A stretch of 64,000 nt of DNA from Ulvibacterium sp965248315 (GCF_965248315.1 NZ_CBDFIX010000002.1:992001-1056000), one strand, 5' to 3'. Shown: positions 53,891-63,083, counted from the stretch's first letter. Numbers and translations: made by a program. Notes: a model not told the origin generated them from the letters alone.

Positions 53891-53989
53891 CTAAGATTCT
53901 AGCTTTTTCTTAAGATAAAAAAGATAGAAAGCCTTTGAGATCAAGAGCAAAAGCACATAAACGCCAAGAAGGTAGATATAGGGGGACAT
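53891..53989 (-). CDS. Micro membrane protein B (32 aa)
   Basis: The minus strand encodes MSPYIYLLGVYVLLLLISKA followed by FYLFYLKKKLES: one hydrophobic helix and a lysine-rich tail. It lies 220 bp upstream of micro membrane protein A on the same strand and is similar to it. Small single-span proteins often tune membrane enzymes or transporters; nothing in the window shows the target. Confidence 0.5.
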   Translation of the reverse strand: MSPYIYLLGVYVLLLLISKAFYLFYLKKKLES

Positions 53990-54186
53990 ACTATTTTAAC
54001 GTAAATGTAAACCAAAACTTACGTCACCTGTGTGTAGTTTATCGAAAACTCAAATTTTTTCGATAAAATGCATTTATTTCGGGGGTGCTATCAGTATCAA
54101 AGTAGACTCATTATAGTTCAACAAAAAGATTTTTATTAAAACCTTTCGCTATATTTAAAACATTAGTCCAACTAAATAAAAAAGCT

Positions 54187-55551
54187 ATGGGACAACGAAA
54201 ATTTATGCTTGAAGAAAATGAGATTCCGGAAAACTGGTACAATATAGTTGCCGATATGCCCAATAAACCATTGCCTCCCCTACATCCAGGAACGTTGGAA
54301 CCCATTGGCCCCGAGGCTTTGGCCCCACTGTTTCCCATGGCCCTTATTGAGCAGGAGGTGAGTATGGAAAAATGGATTTCCATACCCGATGAGGTACGGA
54401 ATATCTATGGCTTATGGAGGCCTACTCCTTTATACAGGGCCTACGGCTTGGAAAAGGCATTGGATACCCCCGCAAAAATCTATTATAAATATGAAGGGGT
54501 AAGTCCGTCCGGGTCACATAAACCCAATACAGCTGTTGCACAAGCCTATTATAATAAGAAAGAAGGGGTTAAAAGAATTACTACCGAGACGGGTGCCGGG
54601 CAATGGGGTAGCGCGTTGAGTTTCGCGTGCCAACATTTTAACATCGATTGTGAAGTCTATATGGTAAAGCTCTCCTATAATCACAAGCCTTATCGAAAAT
54701 CTATGATGAACACCTGGGGGGCAAAAGTTTATGCTTCTCCCACTGATTTGACCGAGGCGGGCAAGAAGATTTTGACCCAAGACCCTAATAGCCCAGGTTC
54801 TTTGGGAATAGCAATCTCCGAAGCTGTGGAAGCGGCTATGCGCGATGATCAAACTAAATACGCTCTGGGAAGTGTACTCAACCATGTTAAGCTCCACCAA
54901 ACCGTAATTGGGCAGGAGGCCGTAAAACAAATGGAAAAAGCCGGGGATATGCCAGATATCGTAATTGCACCATTCGGTGGTGGCTCCAATTTTGCCGGTA
55001 TCGCTTTTCCATTTCTGCGACTAAATTTTGAAGAAGGGAAAAACATCCGCTGCATATCCAGCGAGCCTACATCATGTCCAAAATTAACGCGCGGGGTGTT
55101 CAAATATGATTTTGGCGATACCGGAGGTATGACACCTCTTTTGCCTATGTATACTCTGGGACATGATTTTGTGCCAGCACCCATACACGCAGGAGGACTC
55201 CGTTATCATGGAGCAGGGGTTATTGTAAGCCAATTGTTAAAGGATAAATTGATCGAGGCCGTGGCCCATGATAATTTGGAGGTTTTTGATGCCGGAGTAC
55301 TTTTCGCAAAAGCCGAAGGTATAATCCCGGCCCCGGAAGCTACACATGGCATCGCTACGGTAATCGCCGAAGCCAATAGGTGCAAGGAGGAGGGCATCTC
55401 AAGAACCATTCTCTTCAACCTTTGTGGACATGGCAATTTTGACATGAAGGCCTATGATGATTATTTTGAAGGAAAAATAGTGAAACATGAATTGACCCAG
55501 GAGCAAATCAATGCTTCCTTGGCCAAATTGAACACTCCCGAAATACCTTAA
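54187..55551 (+). CDS. Tryptophan synthase beta chain-like protein, TrpB2 type
   Basis: The 454-residue PLP enzyme belongs to the TrpB2 branch: it has the longer N-terminal region (PENWYNIVADMPNKPLPPLH) and the PLP-lysine segment SPSGSHKPNTAVAQAYYN, with TETGAGQWGSALS and the phosphate-binding PFGGGSNFAGIAFPF. TrpB2 makes tryptophan from indole and serine without forming a tight complex with TrpA. No other trp genes are near, so it may salvage indole or act in serine metabolism. It ends 6 bp before a fucosidase gene, an odd pairing for a biosynthetic enzyme. Confidence 0.93.
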   Translation: MGQRKFMLEENEIPENWYNIVADMPNKPLPPLHPGTLEPIGPEALAPLFPMALIEQEVSMEKWISIPDEVRNIYGLWRPTPLYRAYGLEKALDTPAKIYYKYEGVSPSGSHKPNTAVAQAYYNKKEGVKRITTETGAGQWGSALSFACQHFNIDCEVYMVKLSYNHKPYRKSMMNTWGAKVYASPTDLTEAGKKILTQDPNSPGSLGIAISEAVEAAMRDDQTKYALGSVLNHVKLHQTVIGQEAVKQMEKAGDMPDIVIAPFGGGSNFAGIAFPFLRLNFEEGKNIRCISSEPTSCPKLTRGVFKYDFGDTGGMTPLLPMYTLGHDFVPAPIHAGGLRYHGAGVIVSQLLKDKLIEAVAHDNLEVFDAGVLFAKAEGIIPAPEATHGIATVIAEANRCKEEGISRTILFNLCGHGNFDMKAYDDYFEGKIVKHELTQEQINASLAKLNTPEIP

Positions 55552-55557
55552 AAGACT

Positions 55558-56886
55558 ATGTCTAAGACAATGAAAAACTCAGTTTTCGCAACAGTTTTTT
55601 TAATTATGACCTGTATGGGTTTTGCCCAGGAGGTTTATGAACCAACAAAAGAAAATTTAGAAAATCGACAATGGTTTCAAGATGCTAAATTCGGTCTTTT
55701 TGTGCACTGGGGCGTTTATAGCGTTATGGGAGGTGGTGGAAATCCGGGTGTAGCAGAATGGTTCATGGAGCAAAAAAAGATTCCCATTACCAAGTATGAA
55801 AAATTGCCCAGCTTTTTTAATCCTATAAATTTTGACGCTGCGGAATGGGTACGGATGGTTAAGGATTCTGGCATGAAATACATTACCATAACCAGTAAGC
55901 ATCATGATGGTTTTGCCATGTATGATTCCGATATTTCGGATTATAACATTGTGGATGCCACACCCTATGGTAAAGATGTACTTAAAATGCTGGCCGAAGA
56001 ATGTAGAAAACAAGGGATAAAGCTTTTCTTTTACTATTCACAGTTAGATTGGCACCATCTAGATTATTACCCTCATGGAAGAACCGGCCAAGGTTATACG
56101 GGCCGTCCGGAAAGCGGCAACTGGAACAAATACATAGAATATATGAATGCCCAATTGAGGGAGTTGTTGACCAACTATGGCGAAATTGGGGGAATATGGT
56201 TTGATGGTATGTGGGACAAAAAAGATGCGGATTGGCAACATGTAGAAACCTATAAAATGATTCATGAACTTCAACCAGGAGCTCTAATTGGTAGTAATCA
56301 TCATGTGAACCCATATCCAGGGGAGGACTTTCAAATGTTTGAACAAGATCTTCCGGGAGAGAATACAGCAGGATTTAATAAAGGGCCTATAAGTCAGCTT
56401 CCACTGGAAATGTGTTTGACCATCAACGGATCCTGGGGATTTAACCTTCTGGACGATAATCACAAGTCACCTAAGGAATTGGTTCATATGCTGGTTAAGT
56501 CGGCCGGGAGAGACGCTAACTTGTTGTTGAACGTTGGACCTATGCCCAATGGGGAAATACAATCTGAACATAAAGCATCGCTTAAGGCCATGGGTGAATG
56601 GATGGCCAAAAACGGAGAAACCATTTACGGAACGCGAAAGGGAATTGTAGCTCCTGAGGATTGGGGCGTTAGCACCCAAAAGGGAAAAACCCTTTATATC
56701 CATGTGCTGGATTGGGATAAGGAGGTCTTACTTATTAACCCATTTAAGGAAAAAGTTAAATCAGTAAGGTTCTATAAGGACAAAACCAAGGTTAACCATC
56801 GTTTGGATAAGTATGGTCTTCTGCTAGAAATCCCAGAGAACAGAAAGGACGATGTCGATACAATTATAGAGGTAACCCTAAAATAG
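55558..56886 (+). CDS. Secreted alpha-L-fucosidase, GH29
   Basis: The 442-residue protein has a signal peptide (VFATVFLIMTCMGFAQ) and a GH29 catalytic barrel: WFQDAKFGLFVHWGVYS, ITSKHHDGFAMYDS and FYYSQLDWHH, with the nucleophile Asp216 in GGIWFDGMW. A C-terminal beta domain follows. It removes alpha-L-fucose from glycans such as fucoidan fragments or host glycoproteins. Sulfatases elsewhere in the window fit sulfated fucan use, but no SusC/D pair is linked. The gene follows trpB by 6 bp and converges on the TIM-barrel gene; the two stop codons lie inside a small palindrome. Confidence 0.93.
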   Translation: MSKTMKNSVFATVFLIMTCMGFAQEVYEPTKENLENRQWFQDAKFGLFVHWGVYSVMGGGGNPGVAEWFMEQKKIPITKYEKLPSFFNPINFDAAEWVRMVKDSGMKYITITSKHHDGFAMYDSDISDYNIVDATPYGKDVLKMLAEECRKQGIKLFFYYSQLDWHHLDYYPHGRTGQGYTGRPESGNWNKYIEYMNAQLRELLTNYGEIGGIWFDGMWDKKDADWQHVETYKMIHELQPGALIGSNHHVNPYPGEDFQMFEQDLPGENTAGFNKGPISQLPLEMCLTINGSWGFNLLDDNHKSPKELVHMLVKSAGRDANLLLNVGPMPNGEIQSEHKASLKAMGEWMAKNGETIYGTRKGIVAPEDWGVSTQKGKTLYIHVLDWDKEVLLINPFKEKVKSVRFYKDKTKVNHRLDKYGLLLEIPENRKDDVDTIIEVTLK

Positions 56887-56898
56887 CCATAAGGCTAT
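56883..56898. terminator. Short palindrome spanning both stop codons
   Basis: ATAGCC-ATAA-GGCTAT contains the TAG of the fucosidase on the plus strand and the TAG of the TIM-barrel gene on the minus strand. The stem is only 6 bp; read on the minus strand it is followed by TTTT. It may be a weak bidirectional terminator. Confidence 0.35.
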
Positions 56899-57809
56899 AA
56901 AAAACTATCCACCTGTTTATAGGCATCAATAACGGCCTGCTCACCACCTTTTCCCTGTTTGGAGTTTCCATGTTCCATGCCCAAAACGCCGTCGAAACCT
57001 TTCTCATGAATCCACTTAAAGACATTCTTGTAGTTGATTTCACCTGTGGTGGGCTCTTTTCGTCCTGGATTGTCACCAATCTGAATATAGGCGATTTCAT
57101 CCCAAGTGAGTTCCATATTATGGATGAGGTGGCCTTCATTTTTCTGCATATGATAGATATCGTACAATATTTTGCATGACGGACTATCTACCCCTTTACA
57201 AACCAAATAGGTCTGCTCTGAAGTTCTCAAGTACAGATCTGGGGAATCGGATAGCGGTTCAAGTACCATAACCAATCCATGGGGCTCAAAAATCTCCGCT
57301 CCTCGGCGCAGGGCCTCAATAACGTTTGCATTCTGCACACCGATAGGAAGGTTTCTTTCAAATCCACCGGGAACAACGGTCATCCATTTGGCATTTACAC
57401 GTTTGGCCACTTCTACAGCTCTTTTACAGCCATCCAAGAATATGTCCAGATATTCTTGCTTACCCGCAGCAAGCGTATTGGCCATATTACCACCTTTATC
57501 CACCACGAAGACGCCCATGGTCATATTGCGTTTGGCAAGAGTTTCTCCCATTTTGGTCTGTAAGGCAACGTCTCGCTTCATCATGCCATTGTCCTCAAAG
57601 GCAGTGAATCCTTGATCCGCCATAAAATTGATTTGATCTATGGGGTCTTCGCCTGCAAGCTCCTTGAACATGCCTAAATGTGGGGCGTACTTTAGGTTAA
57701 ATTTATGGGGAGCCTTCAGTTTGTAATCTTTGGCGTATACCATTGCCCCACTCATAGAAATTGCACCACTGCCCAATGCGGTTTTCTGTATAAAACTTCG
57801 TCTTTTCAT
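56895..57809 (-). CDS. Exported hydroxypyruvate isomerase-like TIM-barrel protein
   Basis: The 304-residue protein starts at 57809 (MKRRSFIQKTALGSGAISMSG), with a Tat-type leader. It is a sugar isomerase/epimerase-like TIM barrel (AP2Ec/xylose-isomerase superfamily) with the metal-binding residues expected in VMVLEPLSD, ILYDIYHMQ, AYIQIGDNPGR and GVLGMEHG. In sugar 3-dehydrogenase loci, proteins of this fold isomerise or cleave the 3-keto-glycoside. It is the third gene of an operon with the GMC oxidoreductase and its subunit 3 (8-bp gap). The extension to 57830 adds seven residues and is rejected because it precedes the twin-arginine leader. Confidence 0.87.
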   Translation of the reverse strand: MKRRSFIQKTALGSGAISMSGAMVYAKDYKLKAPHKFNLKYAPHLGMFKELAGEDPIDQINFMADQGFTAFEDNGMMKRDVALQTKMGETLAKRNMTMGVFVVDKGGNMANTLAAGKQEYLDIFLDGCKRAVEVAKRVNAKWMTVVPGGFERNLPIGVQNANVIEALRRGAEIFEPHGLVMVLEPLSDSPDLYLRTSEQTYLVCKGVDSPSCKILYDIYHMQKNEGHLIHNMELTWDEIAYIQIGDNPGRKEPTTGEINYKNVFKWIHEKGFDGVLGMEHGNSKQGKGGEQAVIDAYKQVDSFL

Positions 57810-57817
57810 GAACTTAT

Positions 57818-58465
57818 TTATATGGACCAAGCCTTGCCCCCAGTCAATTCCTGAACATCACCACAGCCAATATATTCCCCGGGAACTGGTAGGTACTCCA
57901 AAACCTGTTCCCCTACATATTCCGAGGTTTTATAACCCCAAATAGTCATATCCCTTAGATTTTTGGCAAATGCAAAACGAGAAATACTGTCATCCAGACT
58001 TGCGTCCTTTCCTTCTGCCATGGCTTCATTGTATTGTTGAATAGCCTCAAAGTTTTTGATTTCATCATCTTTGGTCACCTTTAGGGCTTCTGCAAGAACA
58101 GGTTCCAAGTCTTCGGAAGTTAGCTCTCCTGCTTTTTCCTTTCCAGAATCTTGGAAAGCCTTATCAAGAAAACGGCCCATGGACATTTTTGCAAAATCCT
58201 GTTCTTCCTTTTCCGCGACCTGGTCCACAAAACGATCAATAAAAATATGTACTTGGACTTCGGATGCCGATGGCGTATCCGTTTTTGGAAGAATAATGTC
58301 GACTAATTTGGTCAATGCAACTCCTTCATCCTTGGAAAAGAAATCTGGGGTCCATTCCAAGGCCGTTTCATTTTTACAGCTCTGCATTAAGCTGATCAGT
58401 GTAGGGGTAGCAACGGAATAACCCATGGCGAGCCCCATATTTTTAAGTGCTTTTCTTCTATCCAT
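57818..58465 (-). CDS. Gluconate 2-dehydrogenase subunit 3 family protein
   Basis: The 215-residue protein begins MDRRKALKNMGLAMGYSVAT, a Tat-type signal. The body shows the subunit-3 pattern FSKDEGVALTKLVDIILPKTDTPSASEV. In characterised sugar dehydrogenases the small subunit carries the signal that exports the flavoprotein to the periplasm and stabilises it. Its start overlaps the GMC gene stop by one base (TAATG), so the two are translated together. It probably forms a complex with the GMC protein encoded just upstream. Confidence 0.9.
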   Translation of the reverse strand: MDRRKALKNMGLAMGYSVATPTLISLMQSCKNETALEWTPDFFSKDEGVALTKLVDIILPKTDTPSASEVQVHIFIDRFVDQVAEKEEQDFAKMSMGRFLDKAFQDSGKEKAGELTSEDLEPVLAEALKVTKDDEIKNFEAIQQYNEAMAEGKDASLDDSISRFAFAKNLRDMTIWGYKTSEYVGEQVLEYLPVPGEYIGCGDVQELTGGKAWSI

Positions 58466-60177
58466 TATATATTTCCATTTTTAAGTTCTTTTGCTGCATG
58501 ATCGGCCGCTCGGGCCGTGAAGGCCATATAGGTCAAGGATGGGTTTACACAACTTGCCGAGGTCATAAAAGCGCCATCCGTTACATAAACATTGGGTACC
58601 TCATGGACCTGATTATTTCCATTGAGTACCGAGGTTTTTGGGTTCCTTCCCATACGGGCGGTTCCCATTTCATGAATACCAAGACCTAAAGCACCTGGGC
58701 TATCAAAAGGTTCCACATCACGTAGACCGGCTTTTTCCAACATTTCCACTGCGGAAGCTTTCATATCCTTGCGCATTTCATATTCATTCTCCTGCAATTC
58801 TGCATCAAAGGTTAATGTCGGTAGACCCCATTGATCCTTTTTATCATAATCCAGGGTAAATCTATTATCTTCATAAGGCAATACCTCCCCGAAACCACCC
58901 ATGCCGAAGGTCCATCCCCCGGGTTTTAGAATGGCATCCTTCATTGCCTTTCCATAACCGAGCTCGGCAATGCTATCGTCCCAATTGCCCCTACTGGCTC
59001 CGCCCTGATATCCGAAACCTCTTTTGTATTCCTTGCGATTGGAGTCTCCTCCAAGATTTCTAAAGCGTGGAATATATATACCATTCGGTTTTCTTCCTTT
59101 ATAGTACTTGTCATCAAAACCATCAAACTTACCTTGGGCACCTACCCTTAGATGATGATCCATGATGTTACGGCCCAATTGATCGGAGTCATTGCCCAAA
59201 CCGTTGGGAAATCTATCCGACTTGGATTGCATCAATATGGAAGTCGATGCCATCGCGGAAGCACAAAGGAAGATAACTTTGGCCTTGAATTCATAACTCT
59301 CTTTTGTGGTACGGTCAATGACCTTTACTCCTGTGGCCCTTTTGGTATCCGGGTCATACAGTATTTCATGAACAATAGAATCCGGTCGTAACGTCATATT
59401 TCCTGTGCGTTCCGCAGCGGGTAGGGTAGAGGAAAGGCTACTAAAATACCCGCCGAAAGGACATCCTCTGATACAACGATTCCTAAATTGGCATTTCGTA
59501 CGCCCATCAAACGTCTTATCCCCAGTAATATGTGCAACACGGCCTGCGGTAACAACCCGACCATCAAAATTTTCGGCAACTTTTTCCCGAACATGTTGTT
59601 CTACACAATTCAGTTCCATCATGGGTAGAAACTGCCCATCTGGTAATTGTGGAAGCTCAAGAAGTTCCCCGCTCACCCCGATGTAGGATTCAACCTTGTC
59701 ATACCAAGGTGCAATATCTTTATATCGTACCGGCCAATCTACCCCAACTCCCTCGCGTTTGTTCGCCTCAAAATCAATATCGCTCCAACGATAACTATGA
59801 CGGCCCCATTGCAGGGATCGTCCCCCTAAATGATACCCTCGCATCCAATCAAAACGTTTGGTTTCATTATAAGGGTGCTCCAAGTCGTTTACGAACCACA
59901 TACGGCTGGCCGCCCTTGTAGTATATCCCGTCCTAGCTTGTTTAAGTTGTTGTGCTTTTTGTTCTGAGGTGGGCTGGCCACCATTGGGAAAATCCCAGGC
60001 ATCTAAATTAGCGGTCTCATAGTCTTGAATATGCTTCACCATTCTACCCCGTTCCAGAACTAATGTTTTTAATCCTTTTTCACACAATTCTTTTGCGGCC
60101 CAGCCACCGCTGATACCAGTTCCGACAACGATAGCGTCATACGACGCTTGTTCGTCGTTGTAATAAAATTTGCTCAT
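58465..60177 (-). CDS. GMC oxidoreductase, putative glycoside/sugar 3-dehydrogenase
   Basis: The 570-residue flavoprotein has the FAD-binding motif AIVVGTGISGGWAAKEL near the N-terminus and the GMC C-terminus with IHEMGTARMG and SCVNPSLTYMAFTARAA. A Cys-rich insert, Cys229-x5-Cys235-x3-Cys239-Pro, matches the 3Fe-4S motif known in FAD glucose dehydrogenase alpha subunits. The protein lacks a leader, as expected if it is exported with its subunit-3 partner. It is likely to oxidise the 3-OH of sugars or glycosides and pass electrons to a cytochrome or quinone. The substrate is not known. It heads a three-gene minus-strand operon. Confidence 0.9.
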   Translation of the reverse strand: MSKFYYNDEQASYDAIVVGTGISGGWAAKELCEKGLKTLVLERGRMVKHIQDYETANLDAWDFPNGGQPTSEQKAQQLKQARTGYTTRAASRMWFVNDLEHPYNETKRFDWMRGYHLGGRSLQWGRHSYRWSDIDFEANKREGVGVDWPVRYKDIAPWYDKVESYIGVSGELLELPQLPDGQFLPMMELNCVEQHVREKVAENFDGRVVTAGRVAHITGDKTFDGRTKCQFRNRCIRGCPFGGYFSSLSSTLPAAERTGNMTLRPDSIVHEILYDPDTKRATGVKVIDRTTKESYEFKAKVIFLCASAMASTSILMQSKSDRFPNGLGNDSDQLGRNIMDHHLRVGAQGKFDGFDDKYYKGRKPNGIYIPRFRNLGGDSNRKEYKRGFGYQGGASRGNWDDSIAELGYGKAMKDAILKPGGWTFGMGGFGEVLPYEDNRFTLDYDKKDQWGLPTLTFDAELQENEYEMRKDMKASAVEMLEKAGLRDVEPFDSPGALGLGIHEMGTARMGRNPKTSVLNGNNQVHEVPNVYVTDGAFMTSASCVNPSLTYMAFTARAADHAAKELKNGNI

Positions 60178-60238
60178 GTACCTGATTGTTTATGCCCTAA
60201 ATGTATTAAATATAAAATTAATTTTCTACATTTAAACG

Positions 60239-60258
60239 CCATACTCCTTGTAGTATGG
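60239..60258. promoter_or_regulatory. Inverted-repeat operator candidate in the divergent gap
   Basis: CCATACT-CCTTGT-AGTATGG is a perfect 7-bp inverted repeat, centred midway between the GMC start (60177) and the TIM-barrel start (60319). A further small inverted repeat TAGTA-N5-TACTA overlaps its right arm (60251-60265). A minus-strand promoter (TTTA, 18 bp, TATATTTA) lies just downstream, so a bound regulator could control both directions. Confidence 0.45.
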
Positions 60259-60318
60259 TCTACTATATCGTTTTAGAAAATCAGCAGCGATTCATTAGCA
60301 AACAACTAACCCTATATC

Positions 60319-61320
60319 ATGAGAAGAAGACATTTTATACAAAATGGCTCCCGAGCGGGCCTAGCACTATCCCTTTTAGGACTACACGCCTGTAAGGAAG
60401 AAAAGAAAAAGGATTCCAAGGAAACAGAAGAAAATGCAATGATCGAAGAAACAGAACCTTTCTTTAAACTATCCTTGGCCCAATGGTCCATCCATAAAAT
60501 GATTCGGGAAGACGGAGTAGATCCCTACACTTTTGCTGAAAAAGCCAAAAAATGGGGCTTTACCGGGATTGAATATGTAAATCAGCTTTATAATAAGGAA
60601 TTGGAAGCGGCCAATTACTCCGATGAGGCTATGGCCAATTTTGTTGAAAAGTGTAATGCGGAAGCGAAAAAACACGGGGTAGAAAATGTACTGATAATGG
60701 TAGATGGAGAAGGTTACATGGCTGTTCCGGATGCCGATGAGCGCAAGCAGACCGTAAAAAACCATTACAAATGGGTGGATGCCGCGGCGGCCATGGGATG
60801 CCATGCCATACGGGTAAACCTTTATGGAGAGGAAGATCCAAAGGCCTGGAAAGAGGCCTCTGTGGATTCCCTAACGCAGTTATCAACCTATGCAAAGGCT
60901 AAAAATATAAATGTAATCGTAGAGAACCATGGCGGACTTTCTTCCAACGGTGCCATGGTAGCGGATGTTATGGAAACCGTAAACATGGATAATTGTGGTA
61001 CGCTACCGGATTTTGGTAATTTTTGTATCCGAAGAAACGATCCGGACGATTATAGGAAGGGCTGTGCCGAAATGTATGATATTTATCAAGGGGTAACCGA
61101 ATTGATGGAGCATGCCAAGGCGGTGAGCGCCAAATCCCACGAATTTGATGCCAATGGAAATGAAACCCAAATAGATTATACAAAAATGCTTCAAATTGTA
61201 AAGGATGCCGGTTATACAGGTTATATTGGTGTGGAGTATGAAGGAAGCGAACTCAGTGAGGAGGAAGGTATTTTGGCTACTAGGGAATTGATGCTGAATG
61301 CTGCCAAGAAGTTGAGCTGA
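60319..61320 (+). CDS. Sugar phosphate isomerase/epimerase-like TIM-barrel lipoprotein
   Basis: The 333-residue protein has a Tat-like leader (RRRHFIQNGSRAGLALSL) ending in a lipobox-like LHAC (Cys25), followed by a charged linker and an AP2Ec-type TIM barrel. Metal or substrate residues are visible in VIVENHGG, GTLPDFGNFC, SAKSHEFDANG and IGVEYEGSEL. It belongs to the same superfamily as the enzyme at 56895 but is a distinct branch. Location at the membrane or in the periplasm beside an exported sugar dehydrogenase suggests it acts on the oxidised sugar. It is first in a plus-strand unit with DinB and transporter genes. Confidence 0.87.
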   Translation: MRRRHFIQNGSRAGLALSLLGLHACKEEKKKDSKETEENAMIEETEPFFKLSLAQWSIHKMIREDGVDPYTFAEKAKKWGFTGIEYVNQLYNKELEAANYSDEAMANFVEKCNAEAKKHGVENVLIMVDGEGYMAVPDADERKQTVKNHYKWVDAAAAMGCHAIRVNLYGEEDPKAWKEASVDSLTQLSTYAKAKNINVIVENHGGLSSNGAMVADVMETVNMDNCGTLPDFGNFCIRRNDPDDYRKGCAEMYDIYQGVTELMEHAKAVSAKSHEFDANGNETQIDYTKMLQIVKDAGYTGYIGVEYEGSELSEEEGILATRELMLNAAKKLS

Positions 61321-61339
61321 TACCAAAGCGATACAGTTT

Positions 61340-61783
61340 ATGAAAGTGTTTTTTAACCAGCTTTTTGATTACAATTTCTATTGCAACAAAAAACTTATTG
61401 AGCGATGTAGTGCCATGGATACCGTCCCCGAAAAAAGCATTACACTCTTTAGTCATATCCTCAATGCCCATCATATTTGGAATGCCAGAATTCTAGGAAA
61501 ACCTCCAGAATATAAGGTATGGCAACCACAAGATATTAAAGATTGGGGCGATATACATTACGAGAATCAAAGGAGCTCTTTCGAGATTACCACCAATTCG
61601 GATGATTTTGAAAAACGGATCGATTATGAGAATACGGAGGGGCGTCTGTTTGCCAATACCCTACAGGATATTCTGTTTCATATAATTAATCATTCCTCTC
61701 ACCATCGGGGTCAGATAAGCATGGATTTTAAGGACAACAATTTGGAGCCATTACCCATGGATTATATTCATTACAAACGTTAA
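61340..61783 (+). CDS. DinB-family protein
   Basis: The 147-residue protein is a four-helix DinB-like (damage-inducible/metal-dependent hydrolase) member: FNQLFDYNFYCNKKLIERC at the start, HILNAHHIWNARIL with metal-ligand His and HIINHSSHHRGQISMDFKDNN near the end. The three histidines expected for metal binding are present. The family includes thiol-dependent transferases, but most members are unassigned. It is 19 bp after the TIM-barrel gene and 17 bp before the transporter gene, hence co-transcribed. Its connection to sugar metabolism is unclear. Confidence 0.88.
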   Translation: MKVFFNQLFDYNFYCNKKLIERCSAMDTVPEKSITLFSHILNAHHIWNARILGKPPEYKVWQPQDIKDWGDIHYENQRSSFEITTNSDDFEKRIDYENTEGRLFANTLQDILFHIINHSSHHRGQISMDFKDNNLEPLPMDYIHYKR

Positions 61784-61800
61784 CGGAAAATATAGGCCTT

Positions 61801-63027
61801 ATGAAAGTAGGAGTTCGTTTGCAACTGTCCTTAATGATGTTTTTGGAGTTTTTTGTCTGGGGCAGTTGGTATGTTACCATGGGGATTTATCTACCCAATA
61901 CCTTAGGCTCGGATGGTGCCGAAATAGCCATGGCATATTCCACCCAATCTTGGGGCGCTATTCTAGCCCCATTTATTATTGGCCTTATTGCCGATCGTTT
62001 TTTTAATGCGGAGCGTATTTTGGGCGTGTTACATCTTTTAGGGGCCGTATTAATGTACCTCTTGTACCAGACCACGGACTTTACCTTGTTCTTTCCATAC
62101 CTTTTGGCCTATATGATTTTATATATGTCCAGCTTGGCCCTGGTGAACTCTGTATCCTTTAACCAAATGAAGAATCCTGCGAAGGAATTTGCCCAAGTTC
62201 GTGTTTTTGGAACCATTGGATGGATTGCAGCCGGACTTCTTATCAGCTATTTAAATTGGGACTCCCAGGATGGCATATCGGAGGGTATCTTAAGAAACAC
62301 TTTTCTAATGGCCGCAATTTCATCGGCACTACTTGGGGTCTTTTGCTTCACCCTTCCGAAAACACCTCCGAGAATGGACAAAGAGAAGAAAGTAAGTATT
62401 TCGGATATTCTGGGATTGGAGGCATTGGGACTTTTAAAAGATCGGAATTTTTTGATTTTCTTTATGGCATCTGTCCTTATTTGTATTCCACTGGCTTTCT
62501 ATTATCAGCATGCCGGACAGTTTTTGGGGGAGATCGGGGTGGCCAATCCCGCGGGAAAGATGACCATCGGCCAGATTTCAGAAATTCTTTTTATGCTTTT
62601 ACTTCCTTTCTTTTTCAAAAAGTACGGATTTAAAAAGACCATGTTGGTGGCTATGTTGGCCTGGGCCTTGCGCTATGTACTATTCGCCTACGGTAACCCG
62701 GGAGAGCTAGCATTTTTGTTATTGTTGGGGATTGCCCTGCACGGGATCTGTTACGATTTTTTCTTTGTTTCCGGACAGATCTATACCGATAGCAAGGCCG
62801 GAACCCATATTAAAAGTGCCGCCCAGGGATTGATTACCTTGGCCACCTACGGCATTGGGATGCTCATTGGTTTTTGGATCGCAGGTAAAATCACCGATAC
62901 CTACGTCTCCATGGAGGGCGCGCATGCTTGGGAAATTATTTGGTTGTATCCGGCGGCATTTGCCCTTTTGGTATTTTTTCTGTTTTTCATTTTCTTCAAG
63001 AATGAAAAAATCACCTATAAAACTTAG
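61801..63027 (+). CDS. MFS transporter, nucleoside:H+ symporter (NupG)-like
   Basis: The 408-residue protein has 12 membrane spans and the N-terminal signature QLSLMMFLEFFVWGSWYVTM of the NupG/XapB-type family that is widespread in Bacteroidota. The proline/asparagine/glycine-rich loops (MGIYLPNTLGSDGAE) are typical. In sugar-dehydrogenase loci, transporters of this type import the oxidised or isomerised sugar from the periplasm. Its true substrate could be a nucleoside or sugar; context favours a sugar. It ends 56 bp before the Gfo/Idh gene on the same strand, fitting one locus. Confidence 0.9.
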   Translation: MKVGVRLQLSLMMFLEFFVWGSWYVTMGIYLPNTLGSDGAEIAMAYSTQSWGAILAPFIIGLIADRFFNAERILGVLHLLGAVLMYLLYQTTDFTLFFPYLLAYMILYMSSLALVNSVSFNQMKNPAKEFAQVRVFGTIGWIAAGLLISYLNWDSQDGISEGILRNTFLMAAISSALLGVFCFTLPKTPPRMDKEKKVSISDILGLEALGLLKDRNFLIFFMASVLICIPLAFYYQHAGQFLGEIGVANPAGKMTIGQISEILFMLLLPFFFKKYGFKKTMLVAMLAWALRYVLFAYGNPGELAFLLLLGIALHGICYDFFFVSGQIYTDSKAGTHIKSAAQGLITLATYGIGMLIGFWIAGKITDTYVSMEGAHAWEIIWLYPAAFALLVFFLFFIFFKNEKITYKT

Positions 63028-63083
63028 ATATTTTCTATATATTAATCACATAAAATCAACACCTATTTTTAAAGTATACCATT

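Larger units (their letters stand above)
53397..54186. other. 790-bp gap after nrdA containing two micro-ORFs
   Basis: Holds the nrdA terminator and two very short membrane-protein genes on the minus strand (53587-53670 and 53891-53989). The remaining 200 bp before trpB should carry its promoter; a possible -7 element TATATTTA occurs near 54153 but no good -33 partner was found. Confidence 0.55.
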
